Source of the DNA: Brachyspira pilosicoli
GTDB taxonomy: Bacteria > Spirochaetota > Brachyspiria > Brachyspirales > Brachyspiraceae
Direction of reading: 5' to 3'
DNA length: 14,871 nt
Assembly: GCF_019402445.1 (NCBI RefSeq)
Contig: NZ_SRZM01000018.1
Location: 1 to 14,871, forward strand
The stretch's first letter is position 1. Each line of letters begins with the position of its first letter. The notes under the pieces were generated by a model, which had not been told where the DNA came from, did no database searches, and was given only the letters and a program-made list of their open reading frames with translations. Below are positions 6,582 to 14,747 of the stretch, piece after piece. Made by a program: the position numbers and the translations under genes.

Positions 6582-7316
6582 ATGAAAAATATATTAAAGA
6601 TTCTTTTGTTGGTTTCTTTGCTTGTGGTATTATCTTGTTCTAAGAAAGAGGAGAAAGATGTTTTGTATGTAGGCACTAATGCTGAATATCCTCCTTTTGA
6701 ATATTTAGATGAAAATGGAAATGTGGTTGGTTTTGATGTTGAGCTTATAAATGAGATATCAAAAATAATAGGAAAGAAAATAGAAATAAAAGATATGACT
6801 TTTGACGGACTTATACCTGCTTTAGAGGCTAAAACTATAGACATACTTATAGCTGGTATTACTGCTACAGAGTCAAGAAAGAAAGTTATTAATTTTTCTA
6901 AGCCTTATTTTGAATCTCAGCAGGCTATCATAGTAAAAGAAGATAATAACACTATTACTAACTTTGACAGCTTAAACAATACTTATACAGTTGGTGTTGT
7001 TTTAGGATATGTTGGAGATGTTGCTTTAACAGAGAGTAAAAAAGTTGATAAAATAGAGAGATTTAACAGAACAGCAGATACTGTTGTTGCTTTACAGAAC
7101 GGCAAAATAGATGCTGCTATAATGGATTATCCTATAGCTGTTGGTTATATAAAGAACAATGAAGGTCTTAAAGCTATTAAAACAGATTTATCTATACAAG
7201 AGCTTTGTATTGGTTTTAGAAAAGAAGATACTAAGCTTTTGGAAGATGTAAACAAAGCTTTGGATACTTTGAAAGAAAACGGCAAATATGATGAGCTTGT
7301 AAAAAAATATTTTTAA
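6582..7316 (+). CDS. Amino-acid ABC transporter substrate-binding lipoprotein (second copy)
   Basis: This is a tandem paralogue of the preceding gene, 244 residues from the ATG at 6582. The frame is open upstream to a TTG at 6567, but GGAGA (6569-6573) lies over that TTG and is correctly spaced from the ATG. The lipobox is VLSC, with Cys19 the lipidated residue. Ligand-pocket motifs are GTNAEYPPFEY (31-41), FDGLIPAL (74-81), AGITATESR with Thr96 and Arg99, and MDYPIA with Asp182. About half the residues match the first copy by eye, and short DNA runs such as GTAGGCACTAATGCTGAAT are identical, so the two arose by duplication followed by long divergence. Both should feed the single permease/ATPase pair downstream. 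The gap to the permease gene is 41 bases with no terminator seen. Confidence 0.93.
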   Translation: MKNILKILLLVSLLVVLSCSKKEEKDVLYVGTNAEYPPFEYLDENGNVVGFDVELINEISKIIGKKIEIKDMTFDGLIPALEAKTIDILIAGITATESRKKVINFSKPYFESQQAIIVKEDNNTITNFDSLNNTYTVGVVLGYVGDVALTESKKVDKIERFNRTADTVVALQNGKIDAAIMDYPIAVGYIKNNEGLKAIKTDLSIQELCIGFRKEDTKLLEDVNKALDTLKENGKYDELVKKYF

Positions 7317-7357
7317 TATTTGAATGATAAAACACAGAGATAATTTAAGGAAAGCAG

Positions 7358-8071
7358 ATGACAGAATATTTAGAGTTGCTTAAAGAAGTATTTATAGCTA
7401 ACCATAGATATATGTATATGGTTAAGGGGCTTTTATTTTCTATAGGAACTACTTTATTTGCTACACTTATTGGTATAGTTCTTGGTATATTTATTGCTCT
7501 AATGCAATTATCGCATATTTATCCTTTAAAAAATATTAAAGGCTTTGAGACATTTAATCCTTTATCAAAATTAGCATTTGGATATGTTAATTTAATAAGG
7601 GGTACACCTGCGGTTGTGCAGCTTATGATTTGGGCGAATGTTGTATTTGTGGGGGCTTTAAGAAATACACCTATACTGATTATCTCTGCTATAGCTTTTG
7701 GTATTAACTCTGCTGCTTATGTTGCTGAGATTATAAGAGCTGGTATTGAAGGGCTTGATAAAGGTCAGATGGAGGCTTCTAGAGCTTTGGGGCTTAATTA
7801 TGGTCTTTCTATGAAAGAGATTATTATACCGCAGGCTATTAAAAAGATACTTCCTGCTTTGGTGAGCGAGTTTATTACACTTATTAAAGAGACTTCTATT
7901 GTTGGTTTTATAGGGGGAGTTGATTTGCTTCGTTCGGCCAACATTATTACTAGTCAAACTTATAGGGGGGTTGAGCCTCTTATTGCTGTGGGTATAATAT
8001 ATTTGATATTAACTTCTATCTTTGCTATGTTTATGAGAAAGGTAGAGAAGGGGCTTAAAGAAAGTGATTAA
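7358..8071 (+). CDS. Amino-acid ABC transporter permease (HisM/GlnP type)
   Basis: This 237-residue inner-membrane protein belongs to the polar amino-acid permease group. The first long hydrophobic segment spans about residues 22-49, with further segments near 84-100, 105-127, 170-190 and 207-226. [12 protein letters not shown] (78-89) is a hallmark of the group. The cytoplasmic EAA loop that docks on the ATPase is [22 protein letters not shown] without its middle, roughly residues 139-160. It probably works as a homodimer, because only one permease gene is present. AAGGAAAG (7347-7354) precedes the ATG. The region of about residues 50-70 is a longer periplasmic or loop insert than in the shortest GlnP proteins. 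The gene overlaps the start of the ATPase gene by eight bases. Confidence 0.93.
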   Translation: MTEYLELLKEVFIANHRYMYMVKGLLFSIGTTLFATLIGIVLGIFIALMQLSHIYPLKNIKGFETFNPLSKLAFGYVNLIRGTPAVVQLMIWANVVFVGALRNTPILIISAIAFGINSAAYVAEIIRAGIEGLDKGQMEASRALGLNYGLSMKEIIIPQAIKKILPALVSEFITLIKETSIVGFIGGVDLLRSANIITSQTYRGVEPLIAVGIIYLILTSIFAMFMRKVEKGLKESD

Positions 8072-8792
8072 AGTAGAAAATTTACATAAAAAGTTTAATC
8101 AATTAGAAGTATTAAAGGGAATAGATGTTAATGTTGAGAAGGGTGAGATTATTGCAATTATTGGTCCTTCTGGAAGCGGTAAATCTACTTTTTTAAGATG
8201 CATAAACAGACTTGAAGAGCCTACTAATGGAAAGATATTTATAGACGGTGAAAACATATTAGACAAAAAAACTGATATAAATAAGATAAGAGAAAAGGTT
8301 GGAATGGTATTTCAGCATTTTAACTTGTTTCCTCATAAAACAGTAATGGAAAATATTATATTAGCACCGATGAAATTAAAAGGCTTAAGTAAAGAACAGG
8401 CAGAAACTAAAGCACTTGAGCTATTACAAAAAGTTGGACTTGTTGAGAAAAAAGATACCTACCCTAATAAACTTTCAGGTGGGCAGAAACAAAGAATTGC
8501 TATTGCTAGGGCTTTAGCTATGGAGCCTGAGGTTATGCTTTTTGATGAGCCTACTTCTGCATTAGACCCAGAGATGATTAAAGAAGTTTTGGACGTTATG
8601 ATAGATTTAGCTAAAGATGGTATGACTATGCTTATAGTTACTCATGAGATGGGTTTTGCTAAAAATGTTGCAAGCAGAATACTATTTATGAATGACGGAA
8701 TTATACTTGAAGATGAAACACCTGAAGAGTTCTTTAATAACCCTAAACACTCTAGAACTAAAGAGTTTTTATATAAGGTTTTAAATAAATAA
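8064..8792 (+). CDS. Amino-acid ABC transporter ATPase (GlnQ/ArtP type)
   Basis: This 242-residue cytoplasmic ATPase powers the importer. All nucleotide-binding motifs are intact: Phe11 as the A-loop aromatic, Walker [10 protein letters not shown] (34-42), Q-loop Gln84 in [10 protein letters not shown], signature LSGGQKQR (137-144), Walker B VMLFDEPT (157-164), D-loop SALD and H-loop His194. The start is a GTG that overlaps the permease stop by eight bases. It is supported by AGAAGGGG (8046-8053) and by the family's standard N-terminus [11 protein letters not shown]. Overlap implies translational coupling, keeping permease and ATPase in step. No hairpin terminator is visible after the stop. 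Confidence 0.95.
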   Translation: MIKVENLHKKFNQLEVLKGIDVNVEKGEIIAIIGPSGSGKSTFLRCINRLEEPTNGKIFIDGENILDKKTDINKIREKVGMVFQHFNLFPHKTVMENIILAPMKLKGLSKEQAETKALELLQKVGLVEKKDTYPNKLSGGQKQRIAIARALAMEPEVMLFDEPTSALDPEMIKEVLDVMIDLAKDGMTMLIVTHEMGFAKNVASRILFMNDGIILEDETPEEFFNNPKHSRTKEFLYKVLNK

Positions 8793-8892
8793 TTTTATAA
8801 TAAATCATCTAAAAAATATATTAATTTTTATCTGTATTAAAAGTTTATGCTAAATCATTTTTAATATTATTTTGTGTATAAAATTAGTTATT

Positions 8893-8921
8893 TTGACAAA
8901 TACTAAAAATACTAGTATAAT
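8893..8921 (+). promoter_or_regulatory. Exact-consensus promoter for exoA
   Basis: TTGACA (8893-8898), a 17-base spacer and TATAAT (8916-8921) match the bacterial housekeeping-sigma consensus at all 12 positions with ideal spacing. Transcription should start near 8928, giving a leader of only about 20 bases before the ATG at 8948. The Shine-Dalgarno AAAGGGA ends at 8943, close to the start codon. Confidence 0.8.
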
Positions 8922-8947
8922 ACTAAATAACTTATTAAAGGGAATAT

Positions 8948-9733
8948 ATGAGTACACTAAAAATAATTTCTTGGAATGTTAATGGTATAAGAGCGGCATA
9001 CAAAAAAGGCTTATTAGATTTTATTAAAAAAGAAGATGCTGATATAATATGTTTGCAAGAAACTAAGGCTTTTGAAGAACAGCTTCCTGAAGATTTAAGA
9101 AACATAGAAGGATATCAATTATTTATTAATCCTGCTGACCCTGAAATAAGAAAAGGCTACAGCGGAGTTGCAATATATACTAAATTAAAGCCAAATAAAG
9201 AAATAAAAAATAAGTTCGGTTCTAAGTTTACAGACAGAGAAGGAAGAATACTTGCTTTAGAGTTTGATGATTTTACTATATTTAATGTTTATTTTCCTAA
9301 TGGTGGCAAATCTGAGGAGCATTTTAATTATAAGCTTTCTTTTTATGATGAAATGACTAAACATATGATAAAATTAAAAGAGAAAACTAATGTAATATTA
9401 TGCGGTGATATGAATATTGCTCATGAGGCTATAGATTTGGCTAGACCTAAAGAAAATGAGAAGAGCATTGGTTTTTTGCCTATAGAACGCGAACGCATAA
9501 CAAAATTTTTAGACAGCGGCTTTACTGATACTTTTAGAATGTTTGTAAAAGAAGGTGGACATTATAGTTGGTGGGATATGAAGACTCGTTCTAGAGAGAA
9601 GAATGTGGGCTGGAGAATAGATTATTTCTTTGTTAATAATGAAATATCAAACAATATTAAAATGGCTGATATTTTAACTGATGTTCTTGGAAGCGACCAT
9701 TGTCCTATATTAATTGAATGGGATAAAAAATAA
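8948..9733 (+). CDS. exoA: Exodeoxyribonuclease III / AP endonuclease (XthA/ExoA)
   Basis: This 261-residue Mg-dependent enzyme of the exonuclease-endonuclease-phosphatase fold cuts DNA 5' of abasic sites and removes 3' blocks during base-excision repair. Active-site residues are visible in order: Asn10 in SWNVNGIRA, Glu38 in LQETK, the GYSGVAIYTK block, Asp154 and Asn156 in GDMNIAH, GWRIDYFF, and Asp250-His251 in SDHCPI. The length matches B. subtilis ExoA and E. coli ExoIII closely, with nothing missing. The gene has its own strong promoter. No terminator is seen behind it, and 93 bases separate its stop from the start of the STAS gene. Confidence 0.95.
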   Translation: MSTLKIISWNVNGIRAAYKKGLLDFIKKEDADIICLQETKAFEEQLPEDLRNIEGYQLFINPADPEIRKGYSGVAIYTKLKPNKEIKNKFGSKFTDREGRILALEFDDFTIFNVYFPNGGKSEEHFNYKLSFYDEMTKHMIKLKEKTNVILCGDMNIAHEAIDLARPKENEKSIGFLPIERERITKFLDSGFTDTFRMFVKEGGHYSWWDMKTRSREKNVGWRIDYFFVNNEISNNIKMADILTDVLGSDHCPILIEWDKK

Positions 9734-9810
9734 TTTTATTTTTATCAAAATTACATAAAACTATAATATTGATTTTTTCATTATATATAATAAAATTAAA
9801 AGATGTATAT

Positions 9811-9818
9811 AAGGAGTG
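9811..9818 (+). promoter_or_regulatory. Ribosome binding site that sets the STAS-protein start at 9827
   Basis: AAGGAGTG lies eight bases before the ATG at 9827. A longer in-frame start exists at 9803, but it is upstream of this site and has no comparable ribosome binding site of its own. The shorter start also fits STAS proteins, which begin almost directly with the first beta strand. Confidence 0.7.
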
Positions 9819-9826
9819 TAAAGAGA

Positions 9827-10159
9827 ATGGTTAGTACTGTTATAGAGGGTAAAACTGCTATTATTAATATAGAGAAGAATATTATATCTGAAAATGTTGA
9901 TATATTGGAAGAGAAACTTAATTATATAAAAGATGCTGGTATTTTAAATTTTGTGTTTGATTTTCATAATATAGAATATATATGCTCTTCTGCTTTAGGA
10001 TTAATAGCTTCTGCTTTAAGAGTGTCTGGTGAAAAAGGCGGAAAGGTTTATTTTTGTTCTTTAAGCACTAAATTAACAAGTGTATTTGAAGCTACAAGAT
10101 TTCTCACTATAGTAAATACTGCCAAAGATGTTAATGAGGCTTTAAGTAATATTAAATAA
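9827..10159 (+). CDS. STAS-domain protein, anti-sigma factor antagonist-like
   Basis: This 110-residue single-domain protein has the SpoIIAA-like STAS layout: an N-terminal strand (TAIINIEKNI), a helix from about 22 to 37, the strand NFVFDFHNIEYI, the switch segment, and a C-terminal helix. Classical antagonists have Asp-Ser-Ser/Thr-Gly at the switch, where a partner kinase phosphorylates the Ser. Here it reads Cys53-Ser54-Ser55-Ala56, so a phosphorylatable Ser remains but the flanking Asp and Gly are changed. No anti-sigma kinase, phosphatase or sigma factor gene is nearby, so its partner is unknown. It lies 12 bases upstream of a YggT gene and is probably co-transcribed with it. Regulation of a sigma factor or of another partner-switch output is inferred from family only. 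Confidence 0.8.
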   Translation: MVSTVIEGKTAIINIEKNIISENVDILEEKLNYIKDAGILNFVFDFHNIEYICSSALGLIASALRVSGEKGGKVYFCSLSTKLTSVFEATRFLTIVNTAKDVNEALSNIK

Positions 10160-10171
10160 TAATGAGGGTTT

Positions 10172-10492
10172 ATGTTAATACAGATTATTAATTTTATATA
10201 TGTTCTTATAATGCAGGCTTTGAGGCTATATTCATTTATATGGTTTATATGGATTATTATTAGCTGGCTTACTGCTTTTGGTGCTATACATTTAGATTAT
10301 TATAATCCTATAGTTAATTTCTTTTATAGAATTACTGACGGAGTGATAGATAAAATTTTTGGAAACTTTAGAGATAAGCTTATAATAGGAGTGATAGATT
10401 TATCTCCTTTAGTATTTTTGCTTATACTTCAAATGGTGATACCTCCTCTAATCACTATGCTTTATAGATTTGTAATTCGTTTAATATTATAA
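10172..10492 (+). CDS. YggT-family membrane protein
   Basis: This 106-residue protein has two hydrophobic hairpin regions, about residues 4-36 and 76-103, separated by a polar loop. The first ends with the family's typical ISW (residues 29-31 or so). The loop carries DYYNPIVNFFYRITD, and the second begins near IDLSPLVFLLIL, both characteristic of YggT (CcmB/DUF165-unrelated, Pfam YGGT). The family is found in many bacteria and in plastids. It is linked to osmotic tolerance in E. coli and to membrane organisation in plastids, but no molecular function is fixed. The ribosome binding site GAGGG (10164-10168) is unusually close to the ATG, three bases. The TPR gene follows after 31 bases. Confidence 0.85.
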   Translation: MLIQIINFIYVLIMQALRLYSFIWFIWIIISWLTAFGAIHLDYYNPIVNFFYRITDGVIDKIFGNFRDKLIIGVIDLSPLVFLLILQMVIPPLITMLYRFVIRLIL

Positions 10493-10523
10493 TTTTATAT
10501 TATAAAAAATTGGAACTATTCTC

Positions 10524-12638
10524 ATGGATTCTTTGGAAGATATTAATAGATATATTAATGATGGTGATTATAAAAGAGCCATAGAAGAATTAAATCTATT
10601 AATATATAACGAGCCTGATAATGCCAAAGCTTTTTATATGAGGGGTAAGTTTAGATTTATAGATTTACAAAAAAACAAATATGATTATTCTAGTGCAAAT
10701 CTTTCTTTAATATATTCAAATATAGAGTATGACCTTATTCATTCTATAGAGATAGACCCTAATATAATTGATGCTTATAGGGGATTAATGTATTTAAATA
10801 GAGATATTGGCAATATAGATAAAGAGAGAGAATATGCTCAGGTTTTATTTGAAAAAGACAGAAATGCTTATGATGCTTTGCTTATGCTTGCTAATAGCTA
10901 TTTAAACAATGGAGAAAACGCTTCTGATTTTCATCAGGCTATTGGGTATTATGATGATTTTATTGAGAGAGTTGATATTGAAGAGTCTAAGGTTGCGAGG
11001 TTTGAGAGAGGGCTTTGCTACTATAATTTAAATATATTAATTAAGGCAGATTATGAGGCTAATGAACTTATAAAAGATTTTCCTTTTTATGATGAAGCTT
11101 ATTTTTTAAAGGCTATTGCATTGGCTAAAAAGGGTGTTGATAGCGAGTTTTATTATGATGCTTTGCTTTTTTTAAATAGGGCTATAGAGCTTAATGATAA
11201 AAATTATAATGCTATTTATGAAAGGGCTGAATGGTACTTTAGTAAAGAAGATTATTTGAATGCTATAAAAAATTATGACACACTGCTTGAAACTGACAAT
11301 AAATATAAATTGGCTGCTTTGCTTGGAAAATCTGAGGCTTTGCATGATTATATTGTAAGCGGCGAACATCATAGCGATACAAATTATATTAAAGAAGCAT
11401 TTTCTTTATTAGATAAAATAATAAAAAACTTTTCTCTAGATAAAAAATATATGAGGTATAAATATTATAGAGCTAATTTATATGCTTATATTGGAGAAGT
11501 TGAAAGAGCAAAAGCTGAATTTGATGATATATTAAAAAATAATGATGATTTTAATGAATGGTTTTATAATGATATATTAGAGTTTTATTATTATAATGCC
11601 AAAACAGATGAAGATTATAAACATCTTATTAAATATTTAGATAAAATAAAAAATATTAGAGCTTTAATATATAAAACATTTTCTTATTATAAATTAAAAA
11701 ACTATAAAGAATCAGCATTATCAGCAAAAGAAGTATTGGTTAGTTTAGATAATAGCTATGCCAATGAAGAGATGTATCATTTAAGGTATATATATGCTTT
11801 CTCTCTAATAGAAATAAAATCTCATGATTATGAAACTATAATAGAAAACTTAAAAATATCATTGAATAGCACTGAATTAAATAAAGCAATAATATATAGA
11901 AAAATAGCAAAAGTGATGATATACAATATACCTCAAAAGTATTATTATGAAGGCATTAAATATTTAGAAATGGCAATAAACATGAATGACTTTTTTGCTT
12001 ATTATATATATTCAAAAGAGTTATTTTATGGAAATATTCTAACCCCCTCACCAGAACTCGCAATAGGAATGGCTAATACTTCTATTGATTTATATAGCAC
12101 ATTTGAACCTTCTCATATTATATTGGGAAGAGCATACGAACTAGGAAGAGGAATAGAGAAAAACGAAGATAAAGCCTTTGAAATATATTATAAATCTAAT
12201 GAAATAGCAAAAATGAATAATTATCATTCGTCATGTTCTAAAGCAGCATTAGCTCATTGCTATTATAATGGTATAGGTGTAAATAAAAATGAAGCTTTGG
12301 CATTAGAACTAATAAAAGAGGCTGTAGATAATTATAGCGAAAATTGTCATGATTATGTATTATTATTGTATGCTTATTTTGCACTTACTAATAAAGAGGG
12401 TTTTAGTTTAGAGAAAGCTGCTTCTATTTTTGATGAGGAGATTACATATCATAATAGTTTATCTTTTATTATGACTTTTAAGCGTGTTTATAAAAAGCTT
12501 GGCAATAGTTCTATGGTAAAAAAACTTGCTAGTATTGAAAAAGAAACTCTAAAAAATACAGGCGAGTTTAATTTAAATTATTTAAGAAAATATATAAAAA
12601 ACTATAATGAATATTATCCAATAGTATTTAATAGGTAA
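10524..12638 (+). CDS. 704-residue TPR/Sel1-repeat protein
   Basis: This is a long helical-repeat protein with no signal peptide or membrane segment, so it is probably cytoplasmic. TPR-like units run through most of it: for example YKRAIEELNLLIYNEPDNA near the start, ALLFLNRAIELNDKNYNAI and YLNAIKNYDTLLETDN around residues 210-265, and GIKYLEMAINMNDFFAYY around 480. From residue 534 the repeats become Sel1-like, with LGRAYELGRGIEKNEDKAFE and ALAHCYYNGIGVNKNEALAL. The protein is very rich in Tyr, Asn, Lys and Asp. Such scaffolds mediate protein-protein contacts; no catalytic motif is present and I cannot name a partner. The Shine-Dalgarno (TGGAA, 10511-10515) is weak. It ends the exoA-STAS-yggT direction run, 78 bases before the next gene. 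Confidence 0.85.
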   Translation: MDSLEDINRYINDGDYKRAIEELNLLIYNEPDNAKAFYMRGKFRFIDLQKNKYDYSSANLSLIYSNIEYDLIHSIEIDPNIIDAYRGLMYLNRDIGNIDKEREYAQVLFEKDRNAYDALLMLANSYLNNGENASDFHQAIGYYDDFIERVDIEESKVARFERGLCYYNLNILIKADYEANELIKDFPFYDEAYFLKAIALAKKGVDSEFYYDALLFLNRAIELNDKNYNAIYERAEWYFSKEDYLNAIKNYDTLLETDNKYKLAALLGKSEALHDYIVSGEHHSDTNYIKEAFSLLDKIIKNFSLDKKYMRYKYYRANLYAYIGEVERAKAEFDDILKNNDDFNEWFYNDILEFYYYNAKTDEDYKHLIKYLDKIKNIRALIYKTFSYYKLKNYKESALSAKEVLVSLDNSYANEEMYHLRYIYAFSLIEIKSHDYETIIENLKISLNSTELNKAIIYRKIAKVMIYNIPQKYYYEGIKYLEMAINMNDFFAYYIYSKELFYGNILTPSPELAIGMANTSIDLYSTFEPSHIILGRAYELGRGIEKNEDKAFEIYYKSNEIAKMNNYHSSCSKAALAHCYYNGIGVNKNEALALELIKEAVDNYSENCHDYVLLLYAYFALTNKEGFSLEKAASIFDEEITYHNSLSFIMTFKRVYKKLGNSSMVKKLASIEKETLKNTGEFNLNYLRKYIKNYNEYYPIVFNR

Positions 12639-12653
12639 TTATCATTTTACTTT

Positions 12654-12682
12654 TTGACAAAAAATTATATTATATATATTAT
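12654..12682 (+). promoter_or_regulatory. Promoter for the DUF1858 redox protein gene
   Basis: A perfect TTGACA (12654-12659) is separated by 17 bases from TATTAT (12677-12682). Transcription would start near 12689, about 28 bases before the ATG at 12717. A strong Shine-Dalgarno (GAGAGGA, 12704-12710) follows. With the terminator at 12969-13001 this makes a compact single-gene transcription unit. Confidence 0.65.
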
Positions 12683-12716
12683 ATAAGAATTAAAAAATTA
12701 TAAGAGAGGATAAATT

Positions 12717-12923
12717 ATGATAAATAAAACTATGAGTATAGGGGAAATTATACAGATATTTCCAGATTCAGTAGAGATTATGATGAGCTATGGTCTTCAT
12801 TGTGTAGGCTGCCATGTTGCTAGTTGGGAGAGTCTTGAAGAAGGCTGCAGAGGTCATGGAATGGACGATGAGAAAATAGATAATTTAGTTAAAGAAATAA
12901 ATGAGAGATGTTCTAAAAACTAA
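12717..12923 (+). CDS. DUF1858 / hybrid-cluster-protein-associated redox disulfide protein
   Basis: This 68-residue protein matches the DUF1858 family (also described as a hybrid cluster protein-associated redox disulfide domain). The signature is intact: MSYGLHCVGCHVA with Cys29 and Cys32 as a CxxC pair, then ESLEEGC with Cys44, and a following GHG. It resembles the N-terminal domain of ScdA/RIC-type iron-cluster repair proteins. A thiol redox or iron-sulfur-related role in the cytoplasm is likely from the family, but its precise reaction is not established. No hybrid cluster protein gene lies in the window. It is transcribed from its own promoter and closed by a strong terminator. Confidence 0.88.
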   Translation: MINKTMSIGEIIQIFPDSVEIMMSYGLHCVGCHVASWESLEEGCRGHGMDDEKIDNLVKEINERCSKN

Positions 12924-12968
12924 TATATTTTTTAATTAAATTATTTAAATAAATATTTATGTTAAAAC

Positions 12969-13001
12969 AAAAAAGCTTCGTATTTTAAACGAAGCTTTTT
13001 T
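12969..13001. terminator. Strong bidirectional intrinsic terminator
   Basis: A perfect 12-bp inverted repeat, AAAAAAGCTTCG (12969-12980) and its complement (12990-13001), encloses a nine-base loop. The stem runs into six T residues on the plus strand and, by symmetry, six on the minus strand. It lies between the convergent DUF1858 and FlgN-like genes and should stop transcription from both. Confidence 0.92.
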
Positions 13002-13017
13002 ATATATACTATATTTT

Positions 13018-13527
13018 TTACACTTGTTTATTAATTAATACAGATAATCTTTTATTGATTAAATGTTCTTTTCCTTTGTTGTTGTAGCCTACTTTTTTGC
13101 TTTCATTTAATACTTCTTTCATATCTGTAAAGAAATCTAATGCTTCATCAAACAATTTTGGTGCTAATTTATTTAGATGTTTTAATCTAGCCATTAAAGT
13201 TACAAGCTCCAAACGAAGTGATGAAATTTTAGCTGTTTTGTTTAGAGGTATTTTTCTTATTATATCAGATAAAGTAGCTGTTTGAGAAAGATGAGGGAAT
13301 TTATTTAATATTATTAAGTCTGTAATATTTTCTCTTAACTTTCTTAATTCATTAGCTTCCTTCATTTTTTCATTTTGATGATCGCAGTACATATGCACAT
13401 CTTGAAGTCTTGTATCTATGATAGAGTTTACTTTTCTCTCTTCATCTTCTAGTATAATTTTGTAGACTTCTATTTCTTTATTAAGAATTATTTCGATTTT
13501 TGTAAGTTCTTCATATAAGTTAAACAT
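13018..13527 (-). CDS. FlgN-like protein, probable flagellar export chaperone
   Basis: This 169-residue, almost wholly helical protein has no signal peptide. Its first 75 or so residues look like a coiled coil that begins LYEELTKIEIILNKEIEVYK and is followed by ILEDEERKV. That spacing of Leu and Glu residues, with a later block ELRKLRENITDLI, is the pattern of FlgN-type chaperones, which keep the hook-filament junction proteins FlgK and FlgL unfolded for export. Such proteins are very divergent, so the call rests on length, helix pattern and the flagellated nature of the presumed host. No other flagellar gene is in the window. AAGGGA lies nine bases upstream of its ATG on the minus strand. 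The alternative is an unrelated coiled-coil protein. Confidence 0.5.
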   Translation of the reverse strand: MFNLYEELTKIEIILNKEIEVYKIILEDEERKVNSIIDTRLQDVHMYCDHQNEKMKEANELRKLRENITDLIILNKFPHLSQTATLSDIIRKIPLNKTAKISSLRLELVTLMARLKHLNKLAPKLFDEALDFFTDMKEVLNESKKVGYNNKGKEHLINKRLSVLINKQV

Positions 13528-13682
13528 AAAATACCATCCCTTAATTTATATAATAATTATCGATATTAAAAAAAATTACTTTACATAATTTTTTAAATAA
13601 CTGTAATAATTAAGTATTATTAGTTTTATTTTTTTGTAAATGTATTATAATTATATTCAATTATTTTAAGGAATTTTATTTT

Positions 13683-14747
13683 ATGGAAGATATTAAAAAA
13701 GAAGAAGAGAAAATTGAGTTATTATCTTGTGCTTTAGAGGGCGGCTGTTCTGCCAAAATTCCGCCTGATTTGCTTGAAAAAACATTATCACCTATATTAA
13801 AAACAAAAGTAGATTCTAATCTATTATCTGATGTTGATATAGGAGATGATGCTGGAGTTTATAAGATTTCAGATGATAATGCTATTATATTTACAGTAGA
13901 TTTTTTTCCTCCTGTTGTTGCAGACCCTTATTTATTTGGAGAGATTGCTGCTTGTAACTCTATAAGCGATATATATGCTATGGGAGGAGAGCCAAAATTA
14001 GCTTTAAATATTACAATGTATCCAAAAGAAAACTCTCTTAATACTCTTGCTACAATATTAAAAGGCGGACAAGACAAAGCTACAGAAGCAGGCGTATTGG
14101 TTGTAGGAGGGCATACTATTACAGATACAGCAATTAAATATGGTATGGCTGTTATTGGTTTTGCTAATCCTAATAATATTACTACAAACTCTGCTGCTAA
14201 AGACGGAGATATTATAATACTTACAAAGCCACTTGGCACAGGTGCTTGTTTAGCTGCTATGAGGCAGGGACTAATAAAAGAAAGTGCTATTACAGATGTA
14301 TTTAATGCTATGAGTACTTTAAATAAAAAGGCTTGTGCTGTAATGAACAAATATAATGCAAAATGTGCTACAGATGTAACAGGTTTTGGACTTGCTGGGC
14401 ATGCTTATAAGATGGCTAAGGCTAGTGATGTAACTATAGAAATAAGTACATCAGCTTTGCCTATGTTTGAGAAGAGCTATGAGGTATTGGACATGGGATG
14501 TATACCTGGGGCTGCTTTTACAAATATGCGTTATGTGGGTGAGAATATTTTAGTTGATGAGAATGTGGATTATAGTTTAAAGATGCTTACTTTTGACCCT
14601 CAGACTGCTGGCGGATTATTTATATGTGTAGATAAGGATAATGCTGAGAATATGCTTGCTGATTTATGGCGTGAAGGTATAGACTGTGCTGCTATTGTTG
14701 GAAGGGTAACTAAAAAGAATAGAGAATATATACACCTTACTAAATAA
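13683..14747 (+). CDS. selD: Selenide, water dikinase (selenophosphate synthetase)
   Basis: SelD makes selenophosphate from selenide and ATP, the selenium donor for selenocysteine tRNA and for 2-selenouridine. The 354-residue length and full motif order fit. The flexible N-terminal loop has GGCSAK, with Cys22 matching catalytic Cys17 and Lys25 matching essential Lys20 of E. coli. The position of E. coli Cys19 is Ala24, a common and tolerated variant. The Mg-ATP sites include GDDAGVY (54-60), the TVDFFPPVV block, AACNSISDIYAMGGEP, and VVGGHTI. DVTGFGLAGHA and TFDPQTAGGL lie in the C-terminal half. The nucleophile is Cys, encoded by TGT, not selenocysteine. AAGGA (13668-13672) precedes the ATG. 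It implies that this organism makes selenoproteins or selenated tRNA; selA and selB are not in the window. Confidence 0.97.
   Translation: MEDIKKEEEKIELLSCALEGGCSAKIPPDLLEKTLSPILKTKVDSNLLSDVDIGDDAGVYKISDDNAIIFTVDFFPPVVADPYLFGEIAACNSISDIYAMGGEPKLALNITMYPKENSLNTLATILKGGQDKATEAGVLVVGGHTITDTAIKYGMAVIGFANPNNITTNSAAKDGDIIILTKPLGTGACLAAMRQGLIKESAITDVFNAMSTLNKKACAVMNKYNAKCATDVTGFGLAGHAYKMAKASDVTIEISTSALPMFEKSYEVLDMGCIPGAAFTNMRYVGENILVDENVDYSLKMLTFDPQTAGGLFICVDKDNAENMLADLWREGIDCAAIVGRVTKKNREYIHLTK

Noticed and set aside
8793..8892. Intrinsic terminator after the transporter ATPase gene
   Set aside because: The region is AT-rich with T runs but has no inverted repeat with a convincing stem.
9769..9791. 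Promoter for the STAS gene (TTGATT ... TATAAT)
   Set aside because: The two hexamers are only 11 bases apart, too close for one promoter, and TATAAT-like words are common in this DNA.
9803..9826. Upstream ATG for the STAS protein, adding eight residues
   Set aside because: It lies ahead of the only good ribosome binding site (9811-9818) and is not needed for the STAS fold.
13634..13651. Promoter for selD (TTGTAA ... TATAAT)
   Set aside because: The spacing is six bases; the -10 may be real, but no acceptable -35 is found at 16-18 bases.
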